A stretch of DNA of 64,000 bases from Scylla paramamosain (GCF_035594125.1 NC_087190.1:9946604-10010603), one strand, 5' to 3'. Counted from the stretch's first letter, positions 49,794 to 61,603 are shown. The notes: a model not told the origin generated them from the letters alone. Numbers and translations: made by a program.

Positions 49794-49905
49794 ACTGAAG
49801 AAGAGAGGGGGAAGAGAAATAAGAGTTTGTACACATTGAAGGTAAAGTAGGAAATAGGAAGGACAGGAGGAGTTAAAAGTTGGCGGGCTGTCCACCTTGC
49901 TGTTC
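49794..49905 (-). repeat. hairpin leader module L4' (right-arm mirror)
   Basis: Mirror of L4; on the plus strand TGGCGGGCTGTCCACCTTGC at 49,881. Confidence 0.6.
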
Positions 49906-50508
49906 TTGTGTAAGATTTATGGTGAGTTTTATGCTGGCTGGAGATCAAGGTAGGAGTCGCCAGTCAGGTTTCTTTACTGAACCTAGACAGTTGCTTTTAT
50001 TTATTCATTTATTTATTTATATTTATTTTTTAAATTTTATTTACTGATTTCTTCTTATTGTTCTTGTTCTTGTTCTTCCTTTTTTATTATTATTTTTATT
50101 TATTTATTTATTTTATTTTTTTCAATACCAAGGAGTGTACAAGTACATAATTGTACTAATATTTTTTTCCTTTTGCAGGTGCTTTACTGGATTCAATATC
50201 CATTATATAAGTAAACCCTGATCAGTACTGAACTAGGTGAGTAGAGGTAAGTATTAGTCCTAAAACATCAGAAACTAAAAAAAAAAAAATAATAATCCCT
50301 TTTTTTTTCTCCTAAGCAGTAAAGAAGGTAAAGTACTAATTTTAAAAGACAAGTAACTCAAGTAACTTATGATATACTTTTTTTTTTGTATGCAATAAAG
50401 AAGATTTAATAAACTGTTTATCCAGTCACTTTGTTTCATCATCCTGTAAGTCTGAGACAGAGCAGTGCTGGGAAAGGTAAGTAGGAATACCTAGTAAGTA
50501 CTGACTTG

Positions 50509-52974
50509 TTAAGTGTAAACTGAAGGATTATTCATGTGGTGTGGAGACTCGAGGTGTTTTAGCGACTGAGATGTGGTTGTGTGAAACTGAGGAGTCGGGC
50601 AAGTTTGTATACTAGATAAACTGCTCGGGAGATTTTTATTATATCCTTCTATGTTTACTTGAGCATGAATTAGATTTTTATAGATATAATGATCGTCCAG
50701 GTGTAATGGTGTCCAGACTTTTGCTGCCTGTTCGTGAAGTTTGATATTTATAGGTTGTGTTTTGGTAGCTTTATGAATTTCCTCTGTGGTGAGTGTATGT
50801 GGGTACTTTTGACCTGCAGCGAAGCGAAGTAGTCTATTTTGTACCTTCTGTAGAATACTAATCTGGGTAGTGGATAATACATAAACAGGGACAGGGGGAT
50901 ATTCTAAAATGGGTATTACTAATGCTTTAACCAGGCGTGTTTTAATTTTGGTTGGTAGATCTCGTAGAATATATAATTTCCTTAGTGCAGCATTGGCTTT
51001 ATTTTTTCTTTTTATGGTGTTTGTTTTATATCCGTAACTGTTGATTTTGAGGCCAAGGGTCTTTTCCAGTAGATTTAAATTCTATTTCAGTGCCATTTAT
51101 ATTTAGTGGGTGTGTGACTCTGGCGTCGAAGTGTAACGGAGTGGACTTCTGTATGTTAGTTTTTATTTTGCATTTTTCCTCAAATTTATTGATCTTTATT
51201 ATTTCTCTCTCAGTGATGATATTTATTATAGATTTAGATCTTCCTTGATATCCAATAACTTGCGTCATGTCATCTGCATCAGTGATATATATGTATATAT
51301 ATACCTTTGTAGGGTTTTCTGATGTCGTTGGTATACATAGTGAAGAGGGTTGGCGAAAGCAGACTGCCCTGAGGCACTCCACACTCTAAGTTGATGTTTG
51401 GACCTGTGTAATTATTTATTTTGACGCGGGCTTTCCCATCATTCAGGAAGTCACAGAGAAGTCGTTCAATGGTTGATGGAAGTTGAAGATGTAGTGTTTT
51501 GTATTTCAAACCGTTATGCCACGCTTTGTCGAATGCTTTGGATATATCACGTAAGATTATTTGGCACTGCCTCCGTTGGCTTTGTATTGAGCTATTTGCT
51601 CGGTGATTAATGCTAAGGCCATATGAGTGCCTTTCCCCATGCTAAACCCAAACAAAATTTTCGTTATAGAGATTATTTATTTCTAGGTGTTTTCTTAATC
51701 TGTTGTTGATAATTCTTTCAAGTTTTTTCCAGGGACTTCCAGAAGTGAAACTGGTCTATAGTTTTCGACTTGGTGTGGAGATTTATCAGCTTTGGGTATT
51801 AATAATTGAAGCTTTCCAGTGGTCTGGGAAGTAACCAGATGAGAGGCATGCATTAAAAATGTCTTTGAGGCAGTTAATTGCGGATTCAGGTCATGTCTTT
51901 TTGGTATGTTTGCAAATTTGCTTGATGTCTTGTGTGGTTATTTCTTGGTCCAGTTGTGGGTTGTTTAGCCTGCTGATGTCTGCGTTGTGAAATGGTGTGA
52001 TTCTGTGTAGGTTGTTGTGTAGGTATTCGAATACTTCGTGGGGTTCTTCCTGTTCTACTTTATCTTCGTTATCGTCTTGGCTGAAAATCCTGGACCAGTG
52101 TTGTCTGTGCAGCTCTTCTTTGTCTGGCGTAGAGAATACTTTGGTGTTGTGGGAGTTAATTAGGTAGTGGGCTTCTGGAATGGACTGTCCTGTCAGGTTC
52201 TTATTTTTTTTCCAAAAGAACTCTGGGTTAGGGAAGCTTGCAGCGATGTTTTGTAGAGTTTTGCTCCAGCTTTCGTTGGAATTTATAATAAGAGCTTCGG
52301 ATAGATAAGTTTTTATGGTTTTTTAGGTTAAGAAGTGGTGTGGTGTCCAGCCGTAAACTGTTGAGTGGTGTTTTATTGCGTTAAATTGAGAGATTATTTT
52401 TTGTGTGCGATAGCTGAGGTTGGGGTGTGGTAGAGGGCGCAGGCGCATGCAAGGAATGTGTGCGTCTATTGAAGTTTCAGTGATTTTGTGGCAGTATGTG
52501 ATTGGTGTGTCTATTACTTCGAGGGCAATGTTGTCTAGGTTATTGTGTTTAGTATTGTTGTCAGTGCTTTCTTGGAACAGGCTCCACCTTGCTCTTTTAA
52601 AGTCAGGTCTGGGAGGTATTGGTACATAAATGGGTGAAGACGAAATAGTAAGGTTGACGGAAGAGTAAGGTAAATTGGGATGTGGTCACTTGTGAGACGT
52701 CCCTGTGAAATATGAGTGTTGTGATGAGTTTTGTTAATTTGTGAGTATTAAGTCAGAATTTGTTCCTCTCCGATGGGTGAAAAAGTAGGAAAAGGAGAGC
52801 CAATATGTTGAATCGTCTTGTTTTTAATTAATGTGCTAAGCTGAGTGCCTTTTTATTGCTATAACCAAGGATGGGGTGGTTGGCGTTAAGGTCGGCAATT
52901 AAGTAAACTGGGATGTTTCTGCGGAAGAGTCTGCGGAAGAGGTGAAGTCTGGGATTGGAATGTATGGTCTTAAA
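50509..52974 (-). pseudogene. LINE C, decayed ORF2 (right-arm mirror)
   Basis: Mirror of 40,525-42,990. The T/A difference at 52,323 changes one small frame; otherwise the same breaks. Confidence 0.88.
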
Positions 52975-52993
52975 ACTGTCACTGCGCTGCTTG

Positions 52994-53489
52994 TGTCCTG
53001 CTTCTCTCCTTCTTGTCTGTTGTCCTTGTTACGAGCCACACGTTAGAGTTGGAGTTAAAACACTTTCAAACATAATTTTCTTGGCTGTTAGAGGTACATG
53101 TGCATCCTTCAGTAGTGGAAATAATGCTCCTGTTCATTTAGTATATTGCACTATTCTATCGGTTATTTCTTGTTTATTATTTCCTTTTGTTGTAAATACA
53201 CTTCCTAAGTATTTCACTTCTTCGACGTCTTTGACTCTGCTTCCCTGTATTTCCACCACGAAGTCTTCTTATTCCCCTCTACAGAATTTCATTATTTATT
53301 TGTTTTTCCATCTTCATCTTTAAACGTGCATTTGTCAGTATCTCGTGAATGTCAACAGTGGTCCTTCCAAGTCTTGCCTGTCGTCACTCCATACGGCTGC
53401 ATCATCCGCGTATCCCATTGTGTCTCCTTCTCCTGGTTGTCTATGTCCCCTTTTGTAACACTTCATTATTGCATCCATGTCATCCATCG
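52994..53489 (-). pseudogene. reverse-transcriptase fragment (right-arm mirror)
   Basis: Mirror of 40,010-40,505. Confidence 0.65.
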
Positions 53490-53493
53490 TCTT

Positions 53494-54700
53494 TCCTTAA
53501 CTTATTATATTTTTATTGATTTTTTTTTTTTTAAGTGTATTTTGCATTTAGTTATTTACTTTCTATATCTATTTCTATATTTTTTTTGTTCGCCTTTTCT
53601 TAATTTGTTATTTTTTTTTCTTTTGGTGTATACTCTTAATATCTATTTTCTATATTCTATATCTGTTTCTACATTTTTTTCCTTTTCTCAATTTATTATA
53701 TTTTTATTGATTTTTTTCTTTCAGTACATCTTAAGATTACTCTTAATAGGTATTTATTTTCTATATCTATTTATTTTTTTCTTTTCTCTATTTAATTTTT
53801 ATTGACATTTTTTTCTTTTAGTATATCTTAAGTTCACTCTTGATATCTATTTAATATAGATTTTTTTTGTTTTCTTAATTTATTATAATTTTATTGATTT
53901 TTCTTTCTATTTTCTTAATATATATTTTCTATATCTACATCTTTTCTTTGTTTTAATTTATTTAATTAGATTTTATTTTATTGTATCTTAAGTTTACTCT
54001 TAGTATCTATTTTCTATATCTATATTTTTTTTCGACTTTTCTTAATGTTTTATATTTTTTGTGATTTTTTCTATAGCTGTGTCTTAGTTTATTCTTAATA
54101 TATATTTTATATATCTATATATTTTTTCTTTTCTTAATTTATTATTTTTTTATCGTTTTTTTTCTTTTAGTGTATCTTAAGGTTGGTTATTCTTAATATC
54201 TACTTTCTGTATCTATATGTACATATATTTTTTTCTTTTCTTGATGTATTATATTTTTATTGATTTTTTTTGTGTATCTTAAATTTACTCAATATCTGTT
54301 TTCTATATAACTATTTCTTTTTTTTTTTTTTTTCGTCTTTTCTTGAATTATTAGATTTTTTGTTGATTTTTTTTTTCTTTTGGTATACCTTAAGTTTACT
54401 CTTAAGTGGACCCTACACGATCAATATTATTGACACAATATATTGACTCATTTTATTGTGCAATAAAATATCAAACACTTTTTGATGTCTTCAATATATT
54501 GTGTCATTCTTCAATACCGCCCTTCACTGTCTGTAATATTGTACAATACGGAATATTGCGCAATAATATTGATCGTGCTGGGTCACCTTTAACATCTATT
54601 TTCTATATCTATATCTGTTTCTACATGTTTTTTTTTCTTTTCTTAATTTATTTTCTATGCATATTTTTTTCTTTTTTTATTTGTTTATTTTTTTTTTTTC
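53494..54700. repeat. T-rich satellite, outer right arm
   Basis: Mirror of the outer left-arm satellite, with the homopolymer and 8-bp differences described for the palindrome. Confidence 0.85.
54406..54588. mobile_element. 183-bp MITE flanked by TTAA (right-arm copy)
   Basis: Mirror of 38,917-39,099; TTAA at 54,402-54,405 and 54,589-54,592. Confidence 0.6.
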
Positions 54701-54704
54701 TCCC

Positions 54705-55166
54705 TTATCCAGATATCTTTAAATTAATAAACAATAATATTCCTGTCTATATCCTCGGAGATTTTAACTGCTCACATACCCATTTTGGCAACAGAAATAA
54801 TAACACCGTAGGCATAAGCATATCAGGTCTTATGAATCAAGGCAAACTAATACATCTAGGCCCACACTTCCCAACCTTTATTCGCCATGGATCTGCCACT
54901 AACCCTGACAAAGTTTTTACAAATAAACACTGCTATCATAACACTTTAATAGAACCCGGTAACATAACTTCATCTAACCACATCCCTATAATACTGAAAA
55001 TATCTTCCAGACCATTTTACACCAAACAGCACGAGACTTATCAGTACAATAAAGCAGATTGGCAATATTTCAGAGATACGCTCAAGATTACACTCAAGTA
55101 AACACACACTGAATAATTCCACACCAGAACAAATAGAAGAAGAAATTAATAAGTGGCTAAATAGTG
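54705..55166 (+). pseudogene. LINE endonuclease fragment
   Basis: The plus frame reads NNNIPVYILGDFNCSHTHFG, LIHLGPHFPTFIRHGSATNP and NITSSNHIPIILKISS, the APE endonuclease core related to ORF2 at 57.3 kb (YILGDLNAKHPSL). The usual SDH box is SNH here, a likely loss of the catalytic Asp. A one-base shift near 55,100 precedes NKWLNSG, where it meets the minus-strand ORF1 fragment tail-to-tail. Confidence 0.8.
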
Positions 55167-55935
55167 GTGTTGTTTCTTCCTGCTGCCCCTACATAAGTCA
55201 TTTTGTTTCTCTCTTCTTCGAGTTTCCTTTTTTCTTTGATTATTTGTTTTCTTTTGTTGCACTTCATAGCCATAGTGCTGTGGTTCTCTCCGCAATTAAG
55301 ACAATATTGATGTTTTGCTTTACAGTCAAACCATTTATGGCCCTCTTCACTGCAGTTTGAGCAGATCTTCAAATCTTTTGCTTTATTGCATTCCCTGATG
55401 GTGTGGTCCTCTAGCTTATAGCACCTCATGCAACACTTAATGGGTATGAAGGTCTCTTGTTTAATGTTGTAAGCTGGTATACTCAGGCTAAAGGCAAGTA
55501 ACCCCTTTTCGGTACATTTTTCTGCAAGAATTGTCTGAGAGAAAGTGATCTTAATATTAAAGTGGATGAATTGGGGAATTTAAAGACTGAGTCAATATCC
55601 TCTCCTATCCAGGAGTTGCATTTTATGAGTTCTGTTTTGATTTCATCCTCATTCCTTTCATATATTAAGTCATTAAGTCTGGAGGCGATTACGCTCCTTT
55701 TAACTCTTAGTTCCGGTGGGAGAACAAGGGTGAATTCATTATTGGCCAGAATGTCTATGATGTTTTTTGTGAAGACTTTATTAGCCTGCTTATCATTCTC
55801 GAATAATAAGACAAATCCATCTGGTGTTTCGAATATGTCTACTATTCTGATCTCATTAGAGCAGAGAAGCTCAAGAAGTTTTACCTTTTTCTCTCTGTCC
55901 TGTTTGCCTCTGCACTTAAACTTTACCCGAGCCAT
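55157..55935 (-). pseudogene. LINE D2 ORF1, broken N-terminal part
   Basis: ATG at 55,935 (MARVKFKCRGKQD) matches the ORF1 starts at 18.1 and 61.6 kb. It continues through LPPELRVKRSVIAS and NSSTLILRS. A frameshift near 55,490 leads to zinc knuckles CYKLEDHTIREC, CSNCSEEGHKWFDC and CLNCGENHSTMAMKC. It ends at the junction near 55,157. C-terminus and ORF2 are missing. Confidence 0.85.
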
Positions 55936-56867
55936 GTTGATGACATGCCTCCAACCACAGTCCAAACACAACACAAAACCCCAAACAACAAAACCCAGAC
56001 AACACAGAACTCAAAAATCCCACTTCCACAGTCACACACCCTGTGTAAGAGACAGGGTCAAACAAAACAAAAACAGTTTAGTCACCGTCCCCACCCGAGT
56101 GGGAGAAGGCAGAGCGATCAGTGCGCCCCCCACACGGGTATCGCCGGCTGTCCCCGAAGGACTAAAGGAAGTATGTAGAGGTAGGCAAAGTAGGGGGCCT
56201 ATTGCCGCCCGTCAGCCCGCGGGTCCAACCGCACTCCGCAGGAATGGGGGGTCACTCCCCACTCCCGTTGGGCGTACGGCTGGCACCACACACTAATCAG
56301 GAGGCAAGGCAAGGTGGGATGTTTTTAGTCTAGGCGACTGTTTAGAGTCCAACGACTGTCCAAAAATACATAAATACATAAAAAAATAAATAAATAAAAA
56401 ATAAAACCTACAAGGGGGGCAAAAGCCCGACACTGCCACAGCTAAAGAAGGTAAAAAGAAGGAGCCTACCTAGGCAAGGCAGTACAGACACCCGATTGCT
56501 AACAATCGTCGCAGTGTCCCTACCCCGCGCCTAACACTAGCCAAGTTGTTGGCCGACCTACCCAGTGGGCTTAAGGCAGCCCTCTAAGGGCCCCCTTGAG
56601 CAAGCCGCGGGGTTCACCTTCACCCACTGGGGGACGCTATGGCCGAAAAGGAAATATAGTTGGAGGTGAAAAGGCACTGCACTAGGGCGGGCTCTCTACC
56701 CAGTGGGAGAGCCCCGGTACACAGGTGCAGGCAACCAACGGTGATTGAAAGCTTGGGAGCTCTGGAGGTGGAGATACAGCTGAGTGACCGGAAGGCAGTC
56801 TGTGACTCCTGTGCACTGTTGAACTGCCTGTCTCTCTGTGACTCCTGGTTTTTTTTTTTTTTTTTTT
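55936..56867 (-). other. LINE D2 5' UTR
   Basis: GC-rich leader of about 0.93 kb. It shares blocks with the leader of LINE D1 (GGGTGTCTGTACTGCCTTGC here, GGGTGGCTATACTGCCCTGC there) and of LINE A (GGTGAACCCC...GGGGGCCC). A run of A (T20 on the plus strand, about 56,848) separates it from the hairpin module. Confidence 0.75.
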
Positions 56868-56983
56868 AAGGGGGGATAGAATAGGTTGGGTGAAAGAAGG
56901 ATGAAAAGTGGAAGTGGGAAGTTGGGGGAAAGATGAAATATAGTAGGAGTTAAAAAGTAGACGGGCTAACCGTCTTGCTGTTC
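56868..56983 (-). repeat. hairpin leader module L5 (5' end of LINE D2)
   Basis: Sense start GAACAGCAAGACGGTTAGCC. Stem AGACGG/CCGTCT around GCTAA (56,959-56,975 on plus). Pyrimidine-rich body with CCCAACCTATTCTATCCCCC. Confidence 0.65.
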
Positions 56984-57275
56984 TTTTTACTTTATTAACT
57001 TGTTGATTACTTTGCAGGCATACTCTTAAGTGTTAGTTTTGTGTGGGCTAAGGTAAGTATGGTAGCATGTAAGTATTACTTTGTTTTTTCCTGAAGATAC
57101 TTTGCTTGTAAATTACTATGTATTTACTTGTACATGTATTTATATTGTTTTTTTTCTTTTTCAGGTTATAAACATGGAGTTTACTTGGTGGTCGACTTAA
57201 GGTAAGTGTTTCAATGCTTGCTGGAGGTAGATGTGAAGGTGAAGGTAAGTGGAAGTTTCTGAGGTAAGTATAGTG
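56984..57275 (-). other. LINE D1 3' UTR
   Basis: Between the ORF2 stop and the leader of D2. In sense it has ACTTACCT-type motifs at least four times and ends TTAATAAAGTAAAAA immediately before GAACAGC of D2, consistent with a polyadenylation signal and short A tail. Confidence 0.7.
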
Positions 57276-60047
57276 TTAGACGTTCAGTAGGTCTGCTTGT
57301 GTGTAGATGGGCTCTGGTGGTTCTTTGTTGAGTGTTAGGTGAGGTCTTCTGAACCATTGGTGGTTTTTTGGGTTTTCATTGTCAGAAGTCATGAGTTCGA
57401 TGTAGTGTACATCATTCAGTTCATTAATCATTTTTTCTTTTGTTTTATTACCTCTGTTGTAAAGGGTAATGTTGATTGGTTTTAGTCTGGAGGCGATGTG
57501 CATCTCCTCTATAGTTTTGGTGTAAGGATAACTTTCTGAAAAAGCAAACCGTAGAGCTTTGTTTTGAACATGTTGTAATGATTGCATGGCTGTTTTTGTG
57601 GAAGCATTGAGTGGATATGAGGGGTAAGTTAGTTTGGGAATGATGCATGCTTTGATCATATGTGTCTTAATTCTTGTTTTTAGTTTGTAGAATCTTCTGA
57701 GTTGGGCTAGTGCTATTGAAGCTGTATTTTTTCTTTGGGTTATGTGGCTGCGTATTCCTCTGTTACTAATTTTTATTCCTAGTATAGTACCCTCCTTGGA
57801 GTATGGGATAACTGATTCATTAATAGTGATTGGGGGTGGGTCTCGCATGGCTATTGGTATTATGGTGAATTTGTTAGTATTTGTTTTTATTTTCCACTTC
57901 TTTTCGTAGTTATTTATTTTTGTGATTTCGTTTTCTACTTTCTTTGCTAGCATGTTTTTCGATTTGCCAGGGTAAGTAATTATTTGTGTTATATCGTCAG
58001 CGTAGGTTATGTTTAAGCATCCTGGTGCAGCTGCTGGTAAATCGTGAGTGTAAAGAGCATACAGAGTGGGGGAGATAGAACTGCCTTGTGGGACTCCACT
58101 ATTAACTGGGAAGGGGGAGCCAGTTATATTGGTAAGTGCTATTTGTGCTGTTCTATTGTCTAGAAAATTGCATAATATTTTAGATAAAATTAGTGGGAGT
58201 CTTATGTTGTTAAGTTTGTATTTAAGGCCATAATGCCAGACTTTATCAAAAGCCTTGGAGACGTCTCTCATGACAAGACAACACCTCATATTGTTTCCTG
58301 CTGCATGTGCTATTTTCTCAGATGTAAGGGCAAGGGCTGTGTCAGTTCCTCTGTTAGATCTAAAGCCATGTTGAGTTGGTGGTAGTATTTCGTTAAACTC
58401 CAAGTGTGTTCTTAATCTTTTGTTAATGATTTTCTCCAATATTTTTCCAGGTACTTCTAACAAGGATATAGGTCTGTAGTTTGTAGGGTCAGAAGAGGGT
58501 TTGTTTGTCTTTGGTATTAGTTTGATAAGTGCCCCCTTAAATGGCTGGGGGAAGTAGCCAGCAGAGAAAGTGTGGTTAAAGATGAAAGTGAGAGTTTTTA
58601 GGGCTGACTCGGGTAAATTGAGGAGGACGGTTTTATTAATGTGACTTTTACCTGGGGTGGTGTTTTTAAAGGACTTTATAGTACTTATAACTTCTTCTAC
58701 AGTGATTTCTGAGGTAATGTAATGTTCGTTACTTAGTCTGTTGAGGTCTGAGTTATTGTAGGGAGTGATTGTGTTGAGATTGTCAGTGATATATCTGTTT
58801 ATTTCAGTTTCGTGGTCTTGGTCGAATTGAGCATTTTCCTCAGGGTTTATGGTGAGTATGTTTTCCCAGTTATTCCTGAATATTCTTTCTTTGTGTTTCT
58901 CATTGCATATTTTGGTGTTGTTGTGTACTAAAAAGGATGAGTGTGTGTTTTCCTTTCCCTTCAGTCTTTTAAATTTGTTCCAGAAGTCTTTCCTGTCTTT
59001 ATAAATGTTCTCCAGTTCCTGTATTGCGTCTTCCCAGTTTTGTGTGTATTGCATTTTGCATTCTTCTTTAAGTGTGGTTTTCAGTCTATTATATAAACGG
59101 TATTTCTCGAGGCTCCAGCCCGTCTCTCTTGCTTCGTTTATGTACTGTTTTAGAAGCCATTGAATCTGTTTTATTGTTGGATTCGTTATGGGTTTAAAGA
59201 TGGTTTTGTTGTTCTTCATGGGTATGTGTGTTGATATTGCATATGTCACTACCTTGTACCATGTATTAATGTGTCTATCGATTTCTTCTTTGGTAAGGTG
59301 ATTTCTATTTATTTCAGTTATATTGTTATCAATTTTTATTTTAAATGCATCCCAGTCAGCTTTTGAGTAATGTGGCCTTGGAGCTATTGGTGTAGTGATG
59401 GGGGACGTAGTAATTTGAAATATCACTGGTAGGTGATCTGATGCTGTAGTAGGTCCTTGTGTGATAGTGTAGTTGTGGTGTGTGTGTTGGTTGGTGAGAA
59501 TGATGTCTGGTGTTGTCTGTGAATTATGGCTGATGTATGTTGGAAAGTTTGGGCCAAGATGTATTAGTTTGCTTGTGTTAATAAACATTTCTATGCCTCT
59601 CCCTACTGTGTTTGTAGTGTTGTTGTTGAGGCTTGGGTGTTTAGCATTTAGATCACCGAGTATGTATGTTGGTTCAGAGTTAGATGCGAGTTTATGGAAG
59701 TCAGTGATTGGAAGAAAGGGTCTGCGTGGAGGCAGATATGTGGTGGCTATGTGAACAGGGCCAGTTGAAGTGTCCACTGTTACTTGGAGAATGTCTGTGT
59801 CAAAATCATTGCTTATTTTGTGTTTGATATTGGTTTTTATTAGCACTGCACTACCGTCATGTAGTTCGTTGTTTGTGTTGGTTGTGTATGTCGTGTAAGT
59901 GTGCAAGTGTAGTGTTTTGTTGTCTGTTAGACCATGGCTGTTTATAAGTATTATGTCTGGATTTATTTCTCTGTAGGTGTTTGAAAGCATGTGTTTGTTT
60001 GGTTCCCAGTGTGCTACGTTGTTTTGTAATATCGTGAGTGTATTCAT
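57276..60047 (-). CDS. LINE D1 ORF2, endonuclease-reverse transcriptase (intact)
   Basis: 923 codons from ATG. APE endonuclease: TILQNNVAHWEPN, YILGDLNAKHPSLNN, TTPDIILTNQ and ASDHLPVIFQ within the first ~220 residues. Reverse transcriptase: NYRPISLLEVPGKILEKIIN, DVSKAFDKVWHYGLKYK, SGVPQGSSISPTLYALYTHD and YADDITQI. The C-terminal region has LQHVQNKALRFAFSESYPYT and ends QADLLNV. No RNase H domain is present. All catalytic motifs look intact and there is no internal stop. It lies 125 bp downstream of ORF1. It may be a source copy able to move. Confidence 0.95.
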   Translation of the reverse strand: MNTLTILQNNVAHWEPNKHMLSNTYREINPDIILINSHGLTDNKTLHLHTYTTYTTNTNNELHDGSAVLIKTNIKHKISNDFDTDILQVTVDTSTGPVHIATTYLPPRRPFLPITDFHKLASNSEPTYILGDLNAKHPSLNNNTTNTVGRGIEMFINTSKLIHLGPNFPTYISHNSQTTPDIILTNQHTHHNYTITQGPTTASDHLPVIFQITTSPITTPIAPRPHYSKADWDAFKIKIDNNITEINRNHLTKEEIDRHINTWYKVVTYAISTHIPMKNNKTIFKPITNPTIKQIQWLLKQYINEARETGWSLEKYRLYNRLKTTLKEECKMQYTQNWEDAIQELENIYKDRKDFWNKFKRLKGKENTHSSFLVHNNTKICNEKHKERIFRNNWENILTINPEENAQFDQDHETEINRYITDNLNTITPYNNSDLNRLSNEHYITSEITVEEVISTIKSFKNTTPGKSHINKTVLLNLPESALKTLTFIFNHTFSAGYFPQPFKGALIKLIPKTNKPSSDPTNYRPISLLEVPGKILEKIINKRLRTHLEFNEILPPTQHGFRSNRGTDTALALTSEKIAHAAGNNMRCCLVMRDVSKAFDKVWHYGLKYKLNNIRLPLILSKILCNFLDNRTAQIALTNITGSPFPVNSGVPQGSSISPTLYALYTHDLPAAAPGCLNITYADDITQIITYPGKSKNMLAKKVENEITKINNYEKKWKIKTNTNKFTIIPIAMRDPPPITINESVIPYSKEGTILGIKISNRGIRSHITQRKNTASIALAQLRRFYKLKTRIKTHMIKACIIPKLTYPSYPLNASTKTAMQSLQHVQNKALRFAFSESYPYTKTIEEMHIASRLKPINITLYNRGNKTKEKMINELNDVHYIELMTSDNENPKNHQWFRRPHLTLNKEPPEPIYTQADLLNV

Positions 60048-60172
60048 AATGCTCGTGTTATTGGTATGTGTCGAGGTGTACGTGTTTGGGTGTCTCTGTC
60101 TTCCTTCTGCCTGTGTAAGTTGTGTTATTTTAGTGTTGTTTTGTGTTGACGGTTTTGCTTTCTGTACTATCT

Positions 60173-61603
60173 TTAGGTAGAGGAGTGTCTGTTCCTGTTC
60201 AAGCTGGTTTTAGTGGCTTTGTTTGGAGGCGGGGAGAGGTCTTGTATTAGTCCGTTACGCAGTTTCTTAAATTGTGTTTCATCGGTGGTACACCAGCAGT
60301 TGGTTAGATCTATATCGTTATTGGTAATGTATAGTAGAATTTCCTCATCTGTATAAGTGGGATTGCGATATCTGAATTTGTATAAGCCTGTGTCAATACC
60401 TTTTTTGAGAGTGTTTAGATTAAATGATCTACTTTTGGGGCATCCTTCTTTTTTCTTTGTAATGAGCTGCAGGCCGATTGCTTCCCCAGATATCCTCTCT
60501 AGTGGTGGCATGTCTTCTTGTGTTGTGTTGCTTGCTTGTTCAGTGTCTTGTGTGGTGTTGTTGTTATCTTGTGTTGTTATGTTGCTGTTGTGTGTATGCT
60601 CGTGTGTTGTGGGTGTTTTGTCTTCTTTAGAGAGGTTAAGGATTTTTAGTGAAGGAGGATTGTCTGGAAGAATTACTGGGGGGAGATTGTTCAATTTCAG
60701 TGCTCTATTGAATTCGCTGTTGTAGGTACCAGGGTTTGCAGCATTAATCAGGTGAGCGTGCATCATGCACGCTATCATTTTAGTGGCAGTCTCTTTTCCA
60801 AGTGTGGGGAATGTGATTGCGTTGTTTATCTGTGCTGAGTTGTTGTTAGTTGCAGCTACATTGCTGTATGTTTTGGAGTTGTTGTTCTTTTTTTGTTGTC
60901 TTTTTTCTTCTATTGCTTTTTTCCTCAAAGGACACTTGTTTGCTAATGTCCTGTGCTCTCCCTCGCAATTGATGCATTTCTTTTGTGTGTTCGTGCTGCA
61001 TTCTCTCCAGGTGTGGTCAGGAGAACTGCATTCTGAGCATATTTTAAATGTTTTAGATTTTGGGCAATTAGGCGTGGTGTGATCTTCTATGGCATAACAT
61101 TTTAAGCAAGTCAGTAGTGGAATGTAGTCTTCTATCTTTATTGTATAAGGTGAAATACTCATGTGGAAACATAGTATACCCTTTTCAGTGGTCTTTTTTG
61201 CGGCAGCAGCTTCTTTAAAGGTGATTTTCATTATCTTTGTTCTGGGTATTTTGAATATATTGTCTATGCCCTCATTCATCCATGCATTGTTGGCCAGAAG
61301 TTCATCCTCCATCTCTTTCTCGGTATGGTTGTATATGAAGTCATCAGTGTTGAATATTATAGCTGTTCTTTTTGCTTTCAATTCTGGAGGTAGGACGGGC
61401 TGGAAGTCATTTTTCTTGAGGTCTTGTACTATTTTGTCTTGGAAGATCTTGTCTATTTCATCGTCATTTCTGGTAAGCACGACGAAGCCATCTTGTATGT
61501 TGATTATTCTTGTGGCGTAGATGATGTTTTCAGACAGGATTCTTAGCAGCAGGATTCTTCTGTCTTGGCTGGTATCACTTGTCTTTATTTTTACTCTTGC
61601 CAT
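60173..61603 (-). CDS. LINE D1 ORF1, Gag-like zinc-knuckle protein (intact)
   Basis: 476 codons from the ATG at 61,603, chosen because MARVKIKTSD aligns with the other ORF1 starts; the frame upstream has no other ATG. Three knuckles near residues 170-235: CLKCYAIEDHTTPNC, CSECSSPDHTWREC, CINCEGEHRTLANKC. A Thr/Asn-rich linker follows (THEHTHNSNITTQDNNN), then the conserved C-terminal segment around LTNCWCTTDETQFKKLR. Function as for ORF1 of LINE A: RNA binding in the retrotransposition complex. Confidence 0.93.
   Translation of the reverse strand: MARVKIKTSDTSQDRRILLLRILSENIIYATRIINIQDGFVVLTRNDDEIDKIFQDKIVQDLKKNDFQPVLPPELKAKRTAIIFNTDDFIYNHTEKEMEDELLANNAWMNEGIDNIFKIPRTKIMKITFKEAAAAKKTTEKGILCFHMSISPYTIKIEDYIPLLTCLKCYAIEDHTTPNCPKSKTFKICSECSSPDHTWRECSTNTQKKCINCEGEHRTLANKCPLRKKAIEEKRQQKKNNNSKTYSNVAATNNNSAQINNAITFPTLGKETATKMIACMMHAHLINAANPGTYNSEFNRALKLNNLPPVILPDNPPSLKILNLSKEDKTPTTHEHTHNSNITTQDNNNTTQDTEQASNTTQEDMPPLERISGEAIGLQLITKKKEGCPKSRSFNLNTLKKGIDTGLYKFRYRNPTYTDEEILLYITNNDIDLTNCWCTTDETQFKKLRNGLIQDLSPPPNKATKTSLNRNRHSST

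Larger units (their letters stand above)
46932..54700. repeat. palindrome, right arm
   Basis: Reverse complement of the left arm, in mirror order: satellite, J-gene copy 3, leader, LINE C, RT fragment, satellite, MITE. The outer end is near 54,700, where T-rich satellite gives way to unrelated LINE sequence. Confidence 0.95.

Noticed and set aside
55157..55166. Twin-priming 5' inversion as explanation of the LINE mosaic
   Set aside because: Twin priming joins the two segments head to head at their 5' ends; here they meet tail to tail.
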